This document shows positions 1 through 11,700 of a stretch of 64,000 nucleotides of DNA, piece after piece; position 1 is the first letter of the stretch; each line of letters opens with the position of its first letter. The DNA comes from Kingdonia uniflora (Eukaryota; Streptophyta; Magnoliopsida; Ranunculales; Circaeasteraceae), in assembly GCA_014058105.1 (NCBI GenBank), contig JACGCM010000440.1:248001-312000 (forward strand), in the 5' to 3' direction. The notes beneath the pieces were generated by a model. The model did not search any database and was not told where the DNA came from. It saw only the letters and a list, made by a program, of their open reading frames with translations. Made by a program: the position numbers and the translations under genes.

Positions 1-330
1 GGTCCAGAAATTGAACCTGTTGATAAAAGGGGTGGTGTCTTTCTAAGGTTTAGGATGTTTCTGTGTCTGAGAAGTACTGCAGAGTGATATTTAGGTCTTA
101 ATTTTTATTTTGTCACGAAATGAACCAAGTGGGAGATTGAAAGGTTTTGGTTTGTCTCATTTCGTGTATGTGGAGTCCCGTGGTTATCTCAATCAAAGAC
201 GGTGACAAAATTAAGACCGCTGGACAAGTCATCTACAACCAACGATCGTGAAGGTAAGTTGGTAAGTAGAACTCGATAAAGGAAAAGCCAAATTATTTTA
301 ACTACCTTTGTTTTTAAAATTATTTTGTTT

Positions 331-530
331 TCTCGTTCGAGCGACTTATGGGAAAAAATAACCTTTTAAAACAAGTTTCAAACTGCCTCTATTTGTTGGC
401 TTATTTGGGTATCTCGTTCGAACGACTTCTGGGAAAAGACAAGTTTTAAATTGCCTCTGTTGATAGGCTTATTTGGGTATCTCGTTCGAACGACTTTGGG
501 TCTCGTTTGAACGAGTATCGGGAAAAACTA
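331..530. repeat. Imperfect 67-bp direct repeats with a 12-bp palindrome
   Basis: Blocks starting with TCTCGTTCG occur at about 331, 412 and 480, with a variant at 501. The 412 and 480 copies share the preceding text (CTTATTTGGGTA) and are about 68 bp apart. Two copies contain the perfect palindrome TCGTTCGAACGA (414-425 and 482-493). No gene is visible in 1-900. The AT-rich sequence looks like a retroelement LTR or leader, but I could not assign a family. Confidence 0.6.
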
Positions 531-675
531 TTTTTAGTATTTAAGCAAATCTTGTTTTGTTTTTTCACTCATCGAGTTTTTAACAACTTTATTTTAGAGT
601 TTTATATCCTTTATCAGAAAAACTAATCAAGATTAATTAAAAACCTAAAACCTTAAGGTTGATGTTGAATTAGTC

Positions 676-1643
676 AATTCTACTTCCCACATATTTTTCT
701 AGAGTGATCCGAGAAGGGTGATCCTTGTTGTGAGATCAGAGTCAATTCTGTTGAAAAAAAAAACCTTGTGGTTTTATCCTTAGTTTGAATGGTTTATATC
801 TTAGTGGTTTATTTTGTACCACATTGGGTATGTAGGTTACACAACTCTAAATTATAAGTAAGAGTTTACTTATGAGTTGTAATGTGCGTGATTTGAGTTG
901 TCTCCAACAGACACATCATGAGGTGTGCCTTAAGGTGTGACCCTTGGTGAAGAGTCGCCCCTTAAGGTGTGACCCTTGGTGAAGAGTCGTAACTTGAGGT
1001 GTGACCTTTGGTGAAGAGGCATTAACTTGAGGTGTGACCCTTGGTAAAAAAACACTAACTTGAGGTGTGACCTTTGGTGAAGAGTCGTGCCTTAAGGTGT
1101 GACCCTTGGTGAAGAGTCGTAACTTGAGGTGTGACCTTTGGTGAAGAGGCATTAACTTGAGGTGTGACCCTTGGTGAAGAAACACTAACTTGAGGTGTGA
1201 CCTTTTGGTGAAGATGCACTAACTTGAGGTGTGACCCTTGGTGAAGAGTCACCTATACTCTATATAACCCAACTTCGTTTTCATTTTTAAAATAAGTTTT
1301 TCAGAGTTTCTTGAGCCATTTTCAAGAGATAAAAGAGACGCAATCAAGGTTCGTTTGGCAGAGAGATAGAAGTGCTTTCTTCTTTCTACGACTGATCGTT
1401 GTATCCTGGGAGACAGGGGCCGATTATATCTTGCAAAGCACTGTGGCAGGGACGAATCTGTCTTAAGGAGATAGTGTGCATGCACTAGACTCGATCATAT
1501 CCCGATAAGTGTTTTGATCTCTTTCTAATCTCCCTAACTTGTTTTTGATTATGCCAATTTTTGAACACTGGCTAACAACAAATTCTACTTCTCACATATT
1601 TTTCTAGAGTGATTTGAGAAGGGTGATCCTTGTTGTGAGATCA
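676..1643. repeat. 63-bp direct repeats flanking a tandem array
   Basis: A 63-bp segment at 676-738 recurs with few changes at 1581-1643. Both copies contain the stretches ATATTTTTCTAGAGTGAT and GATCCTTGTTGTGAGATCA. They flank a tandem array and about 300 bp of unassigned sequence. They could be remnants of two LTRs or of a segmental duplication. I found no primer-binding site or coding homology to decide. Confidence 0.6.
930..1252. repeat. Tandem array, ten 32-34 bp units with a 130-bp higher-order period
   Basis: Units built on TTRAGGTGTGACCYTTGGTGAAGA start at 930, 962, 994, 1027, 1060, 1092, 1124, 1157, 1190 and 1224. Sequence variants repeat every four units: 962/1092, 994/1124, 1027/1157 and 1060/1190 are each exactly 130 bp apart. 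The array therefore grew partly by four-unit steps. Open frames across it on the minus strand are repeat artefacts (HQGSHLK-like periodic peptides), not genes. Confidence 0.9.
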
Positions 1644-1900
1644 AGGAACATCATTGCGAGAACGAAGGAGATAGGGCGTGAAGCTTGGATAAGAAGAGGG
1701 ATAATCATGGGACGAGGTTATCGAGTCTGTAAGTGTATTTCAGAATGCAACTCTTTTTTATTAGTGGTATTTTGGTTGTCGATTTCATTGACAACAACTT
1801 GTGTTTTTTCTCTTAAGTAAAGAGTTTCCACATGGTAAACAATTGTTTGTATATTTTATTTCTTTGTCATAACTAGTGTTTGTTTATGCTTATTCCAATA

Positions 1901-2272
1901 TCATTGATAGGAATAATTTTGACCTAATTTCTCGAAATACATTAAATACGAGCACATAGAATTTTTATAGATTTCATTGATTTTCCTCTGACCTGACTTT
2001 TCATCTTCACTCCTCGGTATCACTACACTTTTTTTAGGAGGGCATATCCCACCTGACTCTTTTAATAATGAAAAAAGCGTAACCTTTTTCTTTATTTGGA
2101 ATTTACAATGGTAAGAATCGGCTAAACACAAAGAACTGAGATCGTTATAAAAATCTTGGGGTGAAATCAAATGTTCTTTATCCACCCCAACTTTAGTTAC
2201 AATGTGATTTCCTGCCTTCTTCCCCTCTTTCGGTGAATAGAAGCTGGAGAAACTATCCAACTCGTTCCTCAT
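1901..2272 (-). other. Unassigned 123-codon open frame
   Basis: An uninterrupted minus-strand frame begins with Met at 2272. The predicted peptide is hydrophilic and Lys/Ser-rich, with no domain I recognise. It lies directly beyond a decayed LINE RNase H piece on the same strand and upstream of the carrier exons. It could be retroelement-derived or chance. I assign no function. Confidence 0.2.
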
Positions 2273-2369
2273 CTTTGAGATTTGCCTGAAATGGAATATA
2301 CACCTTTCTATGAGAGTTTACACTTCTGTATTAATTACTTGACTAATGTAGATGAAGTAAGTGATTACT

Positions 2370-2575
2370 TCATTGTCTTTGAAAATCGCTGCATGTTTCA
2401 TACCTTGGTATATGGCCAGAAGTTCTATGGGCCTATTATTCATGCCTAGATAGGATGGACCATTAAAAGCTAGGATAGGATTCCGTTTACCCTCAAAATA
2501 CCTCCATACGCTGCTCTACTATTTGTTAGGCTGCCATCATAAATGATGACAATCGGGTGTAGCTTTAAGGATTCC
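2370..2575 (-). pseudogene. LINE-type RNase H remnant
   Basis: Read on the minus strand, two overlapping frames give IIYDGSLTNSRAAYGGILR and then FNGPSYLGMNNRPIELLAIY. This is the usual order of an RNase H fold: the first catalytic Asp in Y-D-G, then the Glu in the N-R-x-x-E-L-x-A-I segment. A frameshift lies between them near the ILR segment. Such domains sit at the 3' end of plant L1-type LINEs. The piece lies in what would be an intron or upstream region of the carrier gene and is not functional. Confidence 0.6.
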
Positions 2576-2885
2576 CATGAAGTTCAAGCCACTGCTTTTG
2601 GTTGTTTAATGATATGATTTAACCCCCAGTTCAGAATAATAGTTCTTGCTCTTCCATAAACTTATAACATTATTTCTACATTTGGCTGTTCATAAATTTG
2701 AATATTAATGATTGTCAGTTTGGATGATTCATCTAAATGTTAAAATAAACAATATGACACCCAGTTTACTGTTAGTATTACATTTTGGCCTCACCGGTGC
2801 TCCTAGGTTGATCTCCATCTGTAAACCTGCTTGTTCATTTTGTTGGGCCTACTCTTCCAGCTAATATTATTTCCCTTTATTTCAG

Positions 2886-3811
2886 AGGATTGGGTTATGA
2901 AAATGATGTGAAGAAGAGACCATCCCACATGGAAATGCTCACTGTACAAGCTACGGCTGAAATGGTTGCTGGTGCCATCTCTTCAGTTATTACTACCCCG
3001 ATAGACACAATAAAAACACGCCTTCAGGTGATATATATGTCTCATTTGTATAGTATTTGCTTTGGTTTATTGGTCATCTCGTGCCTTGCAATTGGTGTCT
3101 ATACCCCCCTAATATATTGAGTTGTCTTAAGATTCCCTGGTTACTAATAGAGTCTAGCCTTTCCTCTTCTTTGGATCCCTTGTTTCACTCCGATAGTGTG
3201 ATAGATCAGAATTGATGTATAGGAAATGAATGCATTGCCATAGAATATTACAGATACATTCTTATAGATTATTGTTACTTTTTTCCTATGAATATTCATT
3301 TATAATTATTAATTTATTTTTAATAAATTGATAGGTCATGGATAACTATGGTGCTGAAAGACCTTCTATTATGAAGAAGGAATCTCCTCAAAGAGTATGG
3401 ACGGAAAGGCTTTTATAGAGGGTTTGGCCCTCGCTTCCTAAATATGTCAATCTATGGGACATCAATGATCGTTATCTATGAATTAACAAGTATGTCTCTG
3501 TTGTAGCATTTCTTATCGCTAGTAAAGTCTAAAGCACAAAGAAATTAGTCTTAACAACATTGAACATTAGAGTCGTGCTAAGAGAGTTAAACTAATCTAG
3601 ATGCTATACTCAAAGAAAATGGTCTAGCTTTTCATGGTTCATCGTGATCATAACTAATCTAGATGCTAATATAATTTCCATATGGTTTGCACACAATTCT
3701 TCTAGAACTCTTAGCAAGATGTATTTTCTCTCCCATTTATAACTGATATCATTATCTCTTGTTATGTCTTGTTTTGTTCTGTTAGAGAGACTATCTGTGA
3801 AGGAAGCATGA
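2886..3811 (+). pseudogene. 3' exons of a mitochondrial carrier (SLC25A44-like), frameshifted
   Basis: Three exons can be joined: 2886-3027, 3335-3489 and 3786-3811, with GT/AG borders. The first encodes a helix and the carrier signature PIDTIKTRLQ (P-x-[DE]-x-x-[KR]). The second begins VMDNYGAERP and then, in another frame, gives FYRGFGPRFLNMSIWGTSM. The third gives KRLSVKEA and a stop. This is the end of a six-helix inner-membrane solute carrier, closest in my memory to the plant SLC25A44-like proteins. The second exon needs a frame change near 3377 to read through, so the copy is a pseudogene or contains a sequencing error. Upstream exons were not found; only an old LINE fragment and unassigned sequence lie to the left. 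The ORF that appears to start at 2890 uses a non-ATG codon and is not a start. Confidence 0.75.
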
Positions 3812-4544
3812 TAGTTTCAGTTTAGTCGTATACAACATTCTATCAGAAGTATTATTGTGTGATGGTTAACTGATGGCTGTTAATGGGCTTCTTGACCCAT
3901 TCAGGTCAAGGTCATCTTGGTGAATACAATTGTTTGGTTTTGTGGTCGGTTTCAATGTTAGAAAGAGATAATGTTTACTTATTTGAATTTGTTTCTTAAT
4001 TACCCAAGAAATGAAATTCAACCATATTAGTATCTCCGAGGTTCTGATTATATGGCAACAAAATCACAAGGCAAAATCCTTGTAATATTGCACGGGGTTT
4101 GATGTGAGACCTCTAGGGAGTAATAATCTTTCCACCAGAAGCAAATTATGTGTTAACTATTTCATGGGAACTCTATATCTCCTATCATAAATTCTTCCAC
4201 TGAAGATTGTCTGTCTGCACTTTTTCTTTGTGATTTTGCTATTACTGCAATGTTTGATTTCACCTCACCATGGTCATTCAGACACATGAGAATGGCTACA
4301 CTATGTCTCATTGGATACTATATTTGGATGGATCATTAATCAATGGCATGAAAAAATTGAGTTTAAAGATCAAATGACTTGGGGGGTTAAACTTGTTAAG
4401 AATTCAAGCAATTGTTGTTCTTTTTAGCAACAAATGTGTGTGTATGTATGTATGTTTTTTTGTTTTGTGTGTAATCTATCTTGTTCACAAAAAATTCTTT
4501 ATTGCATTCGATCGGATGGATGATATTTTTTCAAAAAATGAAGA
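3812..4544. other. Intergenic, no gene seen
   Basis: AT-rich DNA between the carrier gene and the DRM3 upstream region. The only structure I see is a short TGTG/TATG microsatellite at about 4436-4458. The carrier's 3' untranslated region should begin here. Confidence 0.5.
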
Positions 4545-5420
4545 AACCGGATTGAATCATATCTAACAAAATTAAGAATTCGATTTTGTTTATAAAAGAG
4601 GTATTAAAAAAATCGTTTTAAGAGGAACGACAAAAACTAAATAAACCAAATCGAATCAATTTTTTTTTCTTCTTTCAGTTTGTGCGTCGGTTTCAACTTA
4701 TGAAAATTAAACATTCCTATTTTCAATTTTGATTTTGGGAGAAAACCAAACCAAAAATCAAACCAACACTTGTTCACCCCTACAAAATACTATCTGTCAC
4801 TAGAGAATTAAATTACCCATCAGATTCCCACGAAACCAATTATTTTTTATTCTTTTCTTGAACAAATCAATGTAACGTGCGAACACGCAGACAAGGGAGT
4901 TCTTGAGACCTAAAGCAAATATAATTTTCTTTTGTCTTTTGTGGCAGAGGAATAAAAATGATTGAAACTGAATTTAATTTTTTTCACACTTGAAAATTAA
5001 AAAAAATCAGATCAAATAATTTCAAACAAAATGTTTTAATTTTTGATAACTCGATTTCGGTTTCTAAAAGAGGTACTCAAAGCATTCGATTTTGGTTCTT
5101 TTACTCTCAATTGAACTGACAAAAAAACTAAAAGAACCAAAATCGAATCCAACTTCTTTTCAATTCGATTTTCGTTTTGATGGTAAGAACCAAGTTTTTG
5201 TTTTAATATAAAACCGAACTAAACCAAACCAAACCAAACAAAACTGACAGATGTTTATCTACACTAAAAATTGTCTCCAGACAATTAAATTACTCATCGA
5301 TCAGATTCCTTCCCACCGAACCAAAGAATTCGTTTTCTTATAATTTCTCTCTTAACCAAACCAAAACAGGGTAACGCACACACTCACACTCACACTCACA
5401 ACAGAGTTCTAGGGAGAGTG
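4545..5420. repeat. Degenerate tandem duplication (~480 bp period) upstream of DRM3
   Basis: Segment 4545-4920 and segment 5028-5420 share landmarks in the same order: TATAAAAGAGGTA or CTAAAAGAGGTA; AACCAAATCGAATC-like text; an AACCAAACCAAA tract; AATTAAATTACYCATC; and GTAACG followed by ACACGC or ACACAC. They diverge by point changes and small indels. The second copy ends in a (CACACT)n-like tract at about 5378-5400, right before the DRM3 leader. Promoter elements of DRM3 probably lie here, but I cannot pick a convincing TATA box. Confidence 0.6.
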
Positions 5421-5524
5421 AAACCAAACGAAGACTCACAGAGACCCAAATTGAGCAAAAAAGAGTCGAAATCTCGTGATGCATGAATTGAATCGGTGAT
5501 CTACACTTCAAAATCTCCCACCAA

Positions 5525-5601
5525 GTAAGTTTTTTTTCTTCTCACCTGAGGTTGTTTTCATCGCACAGTGTAACTTTAACCTTGTTTTGGGTTACAATTA
5601 G
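5525..5601 (+). other. Intron in the DRM3 5' untranslated region
   Basis: A consensus donor (CAA|GTAAGT) at 5525 and an acceptor (ACAATTAG) ending at 5601 frame a 77-bp T-rich intron seven bases upstream of the start codon. The exon before it, from about 5400, would be leader sequence. The ATG at 5608 is chosen because it opens the frame that continues through all downstream exons. Confidence 0.65.
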
Positions 5602-5607
5602 GGCAAA

Positions 5608-5730
5608 ATGGTAGACATTGGAAACAGGAAGAGTTCAACTGCGTGTGATGATGAGGACGTTCTGAGGGAAGTGAAGTTGGAGGTTGGGGATTTCGATTTG
5701 GACTCGTTGGATTGCCCCGTCCCCATTGCG
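5608..5730 (+). CDS. DRM3: DRM3 exon 1 (residues 1-41)
   Basis: Starts [10 protein letters not shown] and ends DCPVPIA before the donor GTATAT. The acidic N-terminus before the first UBA module is typical of DRM proteins. It ends in phase 0. Confidence 0.85.
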
Positions 5731-8700
5731 GTATATTTCAATTTCTTTCATGTATAATTAGATGTTTATATTTAATGATTTGTGCTATAATGTCCCAAAT
5801 GGTTTATTTTATATGCTCTAAAGCTCCATTGGTGGTAATGAACTCTAAAATTGAAGTAAAAAGAGAAATGCTATTTTATTTTATTCTCTTTTTATGGTGT
5901 GGCGCTGGATGAAAATGTTGGGGGTATTTTGCAAATGTAGTAGACACAGTAACAAGTTTTTGTACTTGAATGGGTTAAGTAAATTAATTGAAAAGAATCC
6001 AACACAATTTACAACTGAAACGAATGACTGTAACTATCATCTATTTCCAACTCGCCCACAGACGAGATAGGTAAAGAGCTTTCGTGGTCATTATCGGAAA
6101 TTAGAATACAGAAAGAAAAATTAAACCCAATATCAAAAACAAAAACCCTAAGATAATGTTAATATCCAGAGAGTGTTCTGTACGTTAAAGTTGCCTATTA
6201 TAGTTGTATTGACTTGTCAGTTTTTCAGTTTGTGGGCATACTAGGTATTCGGGACATTTTGTCCTGTTTTAAATTGATAAATTGTTGCAGTTGATCTGTC
6301 CTAATTACTCTTAACTCATATTAAGTTACTTGATATCATATCTGATCTTAGGTATGTCTTCCTAGCTCTTCCGAAAACCATTTAAAGTCTCACTTTGTGG
6401 GAATGGGGTTCTCACCAGATCTTGTTGACAAAGTTCTTCAGGAATATGGTATGTTAGTTACAGTAATGGATGTAATAGAATAGTGATTCTCAGTTTGTGT
6501 TAAACTAATAATGTATCGGTTTGCTACTTGAATAATATATACTATGTCGTGACAGTTACAATAATCATGTCTTAAATGTAGGTGAAGACAATGTGGATTT
6601 GTTACTGGATACTCTCTTCAAGTATTCTGTAAGTTGAACTTAATTTTTATAGATTCTATAACTGAAAGTAAACAATGTGCTTTATTCACAATCTTATAAA
6701 TTGATGTGAGTTTACATTATAAATCCTTCGTGTTTTTTTCTCTAGTAAGTTATGATATCATACAACTCGTATGCGTTTTCCTTCATACTCTGACAGATTC
6801 ATCTCAGGAAGGTCAGATGGTAGTAGTCCGGTCTTGGCAGGGCCGGCTCTCGGGCAAAGCCACCAAATCAATGGCTTTGGGCCCCACTCAAGAGAGGGCA
6901 CCAAAAATTTATTTTGATTTTTTTTATAGGAACTTAATTTGTTTATTTTGTTGTTGAAGAATTAGGGGATCCACTCAAAGGGTTATATTTAGGCATTCAA
7001 ACTCCTAGGACTCAAAAGAGGTACACCCGTGAACTCCAAATAAGTTGCATGATTTTCTAGGCCTGTACCTATCAACATTTCTTATCCTTTTGTCTAATTT
7101 TCTTTGAAGAGGTAAACACATAATTTTCACGTACAACAGTAGATTTCCAAATTCCCAGGTGGAATTACAGAATTACAAAAGACATCAGCAAAAATGGGTA
7201 AAGGTAGAAAATAAAAGCTGCAGGCTAATTAAAGCACCACAATTCACATCAAACCATCCGACTGCACACCCCAGCCCATTAAACCAAATTCCACAAAGTG
7301 CTGAAGGTGTCTAAGATGCACATATCAAGTGAAGAAGCCTTGAGAAAATGGAAAAAGTTATAGGGAAAACGCTCAGTCAACACCACAGAGATCAAACATC
7401 TTTTGGCATAGAAGGAGAATGATGATAAATATAATTAACTGTCTCCACCTAGTCGCTACCAAAATTGTGCGTATTATACGAATTTTATATTGTTTGAAAT
7501 CAATCATAGTGCCAAGAAAGTAATTTGGTAACGAGGTGGTCTTATCGGGGGTGGATGCACTAAAGTAAATGTAGAGAGGAGGTAGAAAAGGTGACCACTT
7601 GCCTCATCCGCCTTGGTAGTATGGTGTTAAAGCCAAATTTTGGCAGGACTTGTCCTCTGTAAGCATTATGAAAGACTGCAATCTCCATCAAAATGAGGTA
7701 TAATTCTTTCCTCAACACCAATTTCAGAGCTTCTAAATTTTCAGGCAGTGGTGGTGGAACTCACCCCATAATTCTATACATCTTAAAATGGGATTTTGAG
7801 ATAAATTAAAGATGTTGAGACTGATGTGGACATTAAGGACGAGGTAGTGGTCTGTAATTACTCATAGTTGATACAAGTGTATCAACTCATGTCAGATTTA
7901 ACATTAAAGACACCTTCAACACCTCTTATATTTGAACTCCACCATTAATTAGACCTTTGTAGTCCGGTTTCATATATTAATTTTCATGACGTAGCTTCAT
8001 AAGGTGGTAATACTTTGAGCAAGTCTTGAGAACTCAAAGTAAACTGCTTAGGTGGACTAGTGCAACTATCTAGGTGTATGCTATACTAGGGTGCAAATGA
8101 GAATGAAGAACACTTGCTTTTTATCGATGTACATTTGGTCGGCACTAATTAGTAAAGTGGGGTACACGTACAATGGAGTTCCTAGGATTTTCAAAGATGA
8201 ACTTGACTGGTGCTCCCAACACCTTAAAAGGAAGGCTCCCATTGTTCACTCGAAGATTAACGCACCAGCTTTCACCTATCACCGGTGAAATATGCAAATA
8301 ATAAATCTTTAATAACAAGCAGATCTGTGATGTCAGAATTTTCTGTAGTATCATAGAAGATGTAAGATGCAAGTGGCTCTACAAAGACTTACGATGCAAG
8401 AAGATAATGCACTGAGCAGTCAGTTTCTTAGATCAAGTGAAACAAACCTACGGGTGAAGTGGACCATCTCAGAGCCAGTGTACTGAAAATGGGTCCAACC
8501 TAGTCAAAATATTATGCTATCAGTAGTGATGGTTCTTAAGAGAGCACACAACTATAGTGCTATCACTAGAAACTACAAAAGGAGGTAATAGATGCTGGTG
8601 CAGTTTACAGAAAGCATCAGACCATCACCATTTGCGAGTTGGAACGTGTCGACCACTATCAAGTTGGGGACCCAACTTCACAATTTACTCAAACTCCACT

Positions 8701-11700
8701 GCTGCTGTCCATCTTGTCCAGAGAAATGTAGTGTCTCCCTCAGATGCTAAAACTATTTTGACAGCCATTGAGAAAGCATCCTTGCTATCAAAATCCTTTT
8801 GAAAAGTGATGTTCATAGATAAACCAATTGGGTATCTACGGCTTTTATGAAGGAACTTTTATCCTAGTTGGTTTTGAGGCAGCTACCCACTAACATTATG
8901 AGGAGGCTTAGTATTTGAACTAGTTTTTCAGTTTCTATATCCTGTATGCACATACATTATGAGAAGGTTTAGTATTTAGAGTAGTTCTTCAGCTTTTATA
9001 TCCTGTATGCATGTTTATGTGGTTTGTGATTTTAGCTGACCAGAGAGGTCGGAAACGGCTGTAATAAATCCTAGAAAGTCAGCCCTAGTAAATTAAATTG
9101 AAATATGATTCTCTCTCTTGTTTCTTGATCTCCTTTCCTCTCTTTGGAGTCTGGACAGCACCTTCACCCATTTCCTCTTATTTTCATCTCTCTTGTTTGT
9201 ATCACAAAGAATTTTGTATGTGTGTGTTTAAAAATTGTGACTGAGTCTTACAAACAGCAATGTCTAAGCAAGTATATATAAAGACATGCAACAAGGTAGG
9301 CTCAGAATTGCTGACAAGAGGAAAGACTGAATTTTGTCATTAAGATATTCCAATCTTATAGCATGTCCTTTAAACTCATCCAATACTAGGTTGAGAATTA
9401 CCTATACTAATCTCATTCAACAAATACAAGTAAGTGAAGGCCATTCAGGCTATTCCAAATGGGCGGTATGGGTGGCACCTCTGCATTAAACGTATTACTA
9501 ATTGGCTATTGGCCTTAGAATGGACAATAGTAAGAAATTGGCTGGATTAATCTTGTCCACTTAAGTACCTATCCCTGTAAACTATAAGGAGTTCCTCCAA
9601 TACAGCAATGCTATATAATTTTGATATACCCATATAAGTGCAACTAAATCCAATTGATAATATGAGTTAACACATGCATAAATAATACTAAGGAACAATC
9701 TTACACTACCAATTCCGTGCTAGTTCTTCTTCTTCAACAAGTAAAATTTTTGGAATCAACAAGGGCTTGCTCGGTTGGTAGTGCTATTTGGATAACATGG
9801 ATATTCATGGGCATGAATCTCTCGAGTATCTTTTACTCTAAAAACATGTAATTATTTTGATAAAATGCCATTAAATTTGTAAAATCTCCATACACTTAGC
9901 AACATTTCTCGTACATAATGGAAACTCCTATTAACTTCTGATAAACTGAAAAAATGCAACTGAAAAACTTCTGATAATAAGTTGACTAAGTTGACTACGG
10001 TGTCACTGTATCCTAAAGATTATGGCTAATGTTAACTACATAATAATTATTCTAGTTATTTTACGTAGTTATAATAGTTATTGGAGGAAAGTGGTTAAGA
10101 GTAATTATTGTAGGAATTCATTAATTGATAAGTCACGTGGTCGTACACACAACCACGCATGACACGTTTCGTACGTTGTGCTGATTTTCTCACCAGAGTT
10201 CATGGTCGAACTCTTACTAGAGCGGGAGAGTTGATAAGTCACGTGGTCGTACTCACAACTACGCATAACACGTTTCGTACGTCATGTGCGCATCCTCTTA
10301 TTTAGTTTATGCTATTTACTTTAATTGCATTATAATTAGGAGAAGTCTCCTAATTAGAGTCTAGCTAGGGTTTCTATTTGTGCTAGGTCTCCTCCTATAA
10401 AATAGAGCCTAAGTTTAGTTTATTTGGCATGCTGGTTTTAGTGAAAGAAAAGGCTTTGCCTTAGAGAGAGATTGTAGAGTTTAGGGGAAATCTCATAAAC
10501 CCTAGGTCTTTGACTTTTTTTTTATATTCAATTGAGAGATCTTAATATTAATCAAGGTTAATTTAGCTTCCGCGTTATTAGTTTTCTAACAATTGGTACC
10601 AGAGCTAGCAAGATTCTGCGGGGGAATTTTTCTTCTTCTTCTGATACAGTGATTTTGGCGACAGCTACAGTATTTTCTGCATGCTACAGTGATTTTCAGG
10701 TATTGCTACAGTAATTACGTCTCTGCTACAGTATTTTGCGGGAATTTTATTTTATGACAAATGATGAGTGATCCTAGGTTTGCCTTCTATGTCCATGCGA
10801 TTTTTGAGGTAGCAAGGTTGGAGGCGGGAGTTGTGACAGAAGATTCGAAGAAATTCATTGGAGATGGCTTGAAAATGAAACACCTCGAAAAAATGAGAGA
10901 GAGAAAGGTTTACTGTGCGGTTGATCTAGTAAGTGAGAAAGACAAAAATATGTTGAAGAGTTCTCGATCAAAGGACAACGAAAAAGTTGTGAGTTTGATG
11001 CGAGGGGTTCACATGATCAACAATTCCAATTGTCAGGAAGCCCAACCGAAGAAGACCGACCCCAATCCAAAACCAATACCCCGAGTTGAACAAATTAAGA
11101 AGTGGGGGTTCGTTGAGTTGTTCGGCAGCGACGAACAAAATTATGAGATCGAGGAAGAAGTTATTAGTGACTGGGAAGAGATGCCAATTTTTGAACAATT
11201 TGAGACCACCGGAGTGGTTGAAAACAATGCGAGTGTCACCAGGGTGTGTGTCGGGTTTGGAGTCGAGCCAGAAAACGGCAACCCAAACTTAGGGTTACCG
11301 CATATTGCAAGGACAGTTATCGAAGAAGTAGCGGCCCCCAAAACTCAACATTAGATCAGTGGAGTCATTTATTCCAATGTGGGAAGCTCTAGGAGTGATA
11401 ATCGTGGAGATGAGTGGCCGTACAAAGTTACGAGGAAGGCGAAACTGTCGTGTTGAATCAGAGGTGATTGGACAAACTCTGAGCAGCAGAGTTGTCCAAC
11501 CGAAGACTAGAGTAGTCGGGGTAGGTTTTCAAGGCTTGTGGGTGTCGGGAAACGATTATTCGACGATGGGGTGGCCACAGGACGAGCTTAAATTCATCGG
11601 GGAAGGAGTTACGCTACACGTGCGGGTAACTACCTACGGCACACCAATTGGCATACCATCGAAGACACATGGCAAAGGCAGAGGCTATCGTGACATGCCT

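Noticed and set aside
916..1252. Minus-strand frames across the tandem array, and a CRISPR-like regular spacing
   Set aside because: The frames are periodic translations of the 32-34 bp units. There are no unique spacers between repeats, and the genome is a plant's, so this is not a CRISPR array.
8557..8802. Retroelement RNase H
   Set aside because: Only one loosely similar stretch ([10 protein letters not shown]). No catalytic pattern or adjoining domain.
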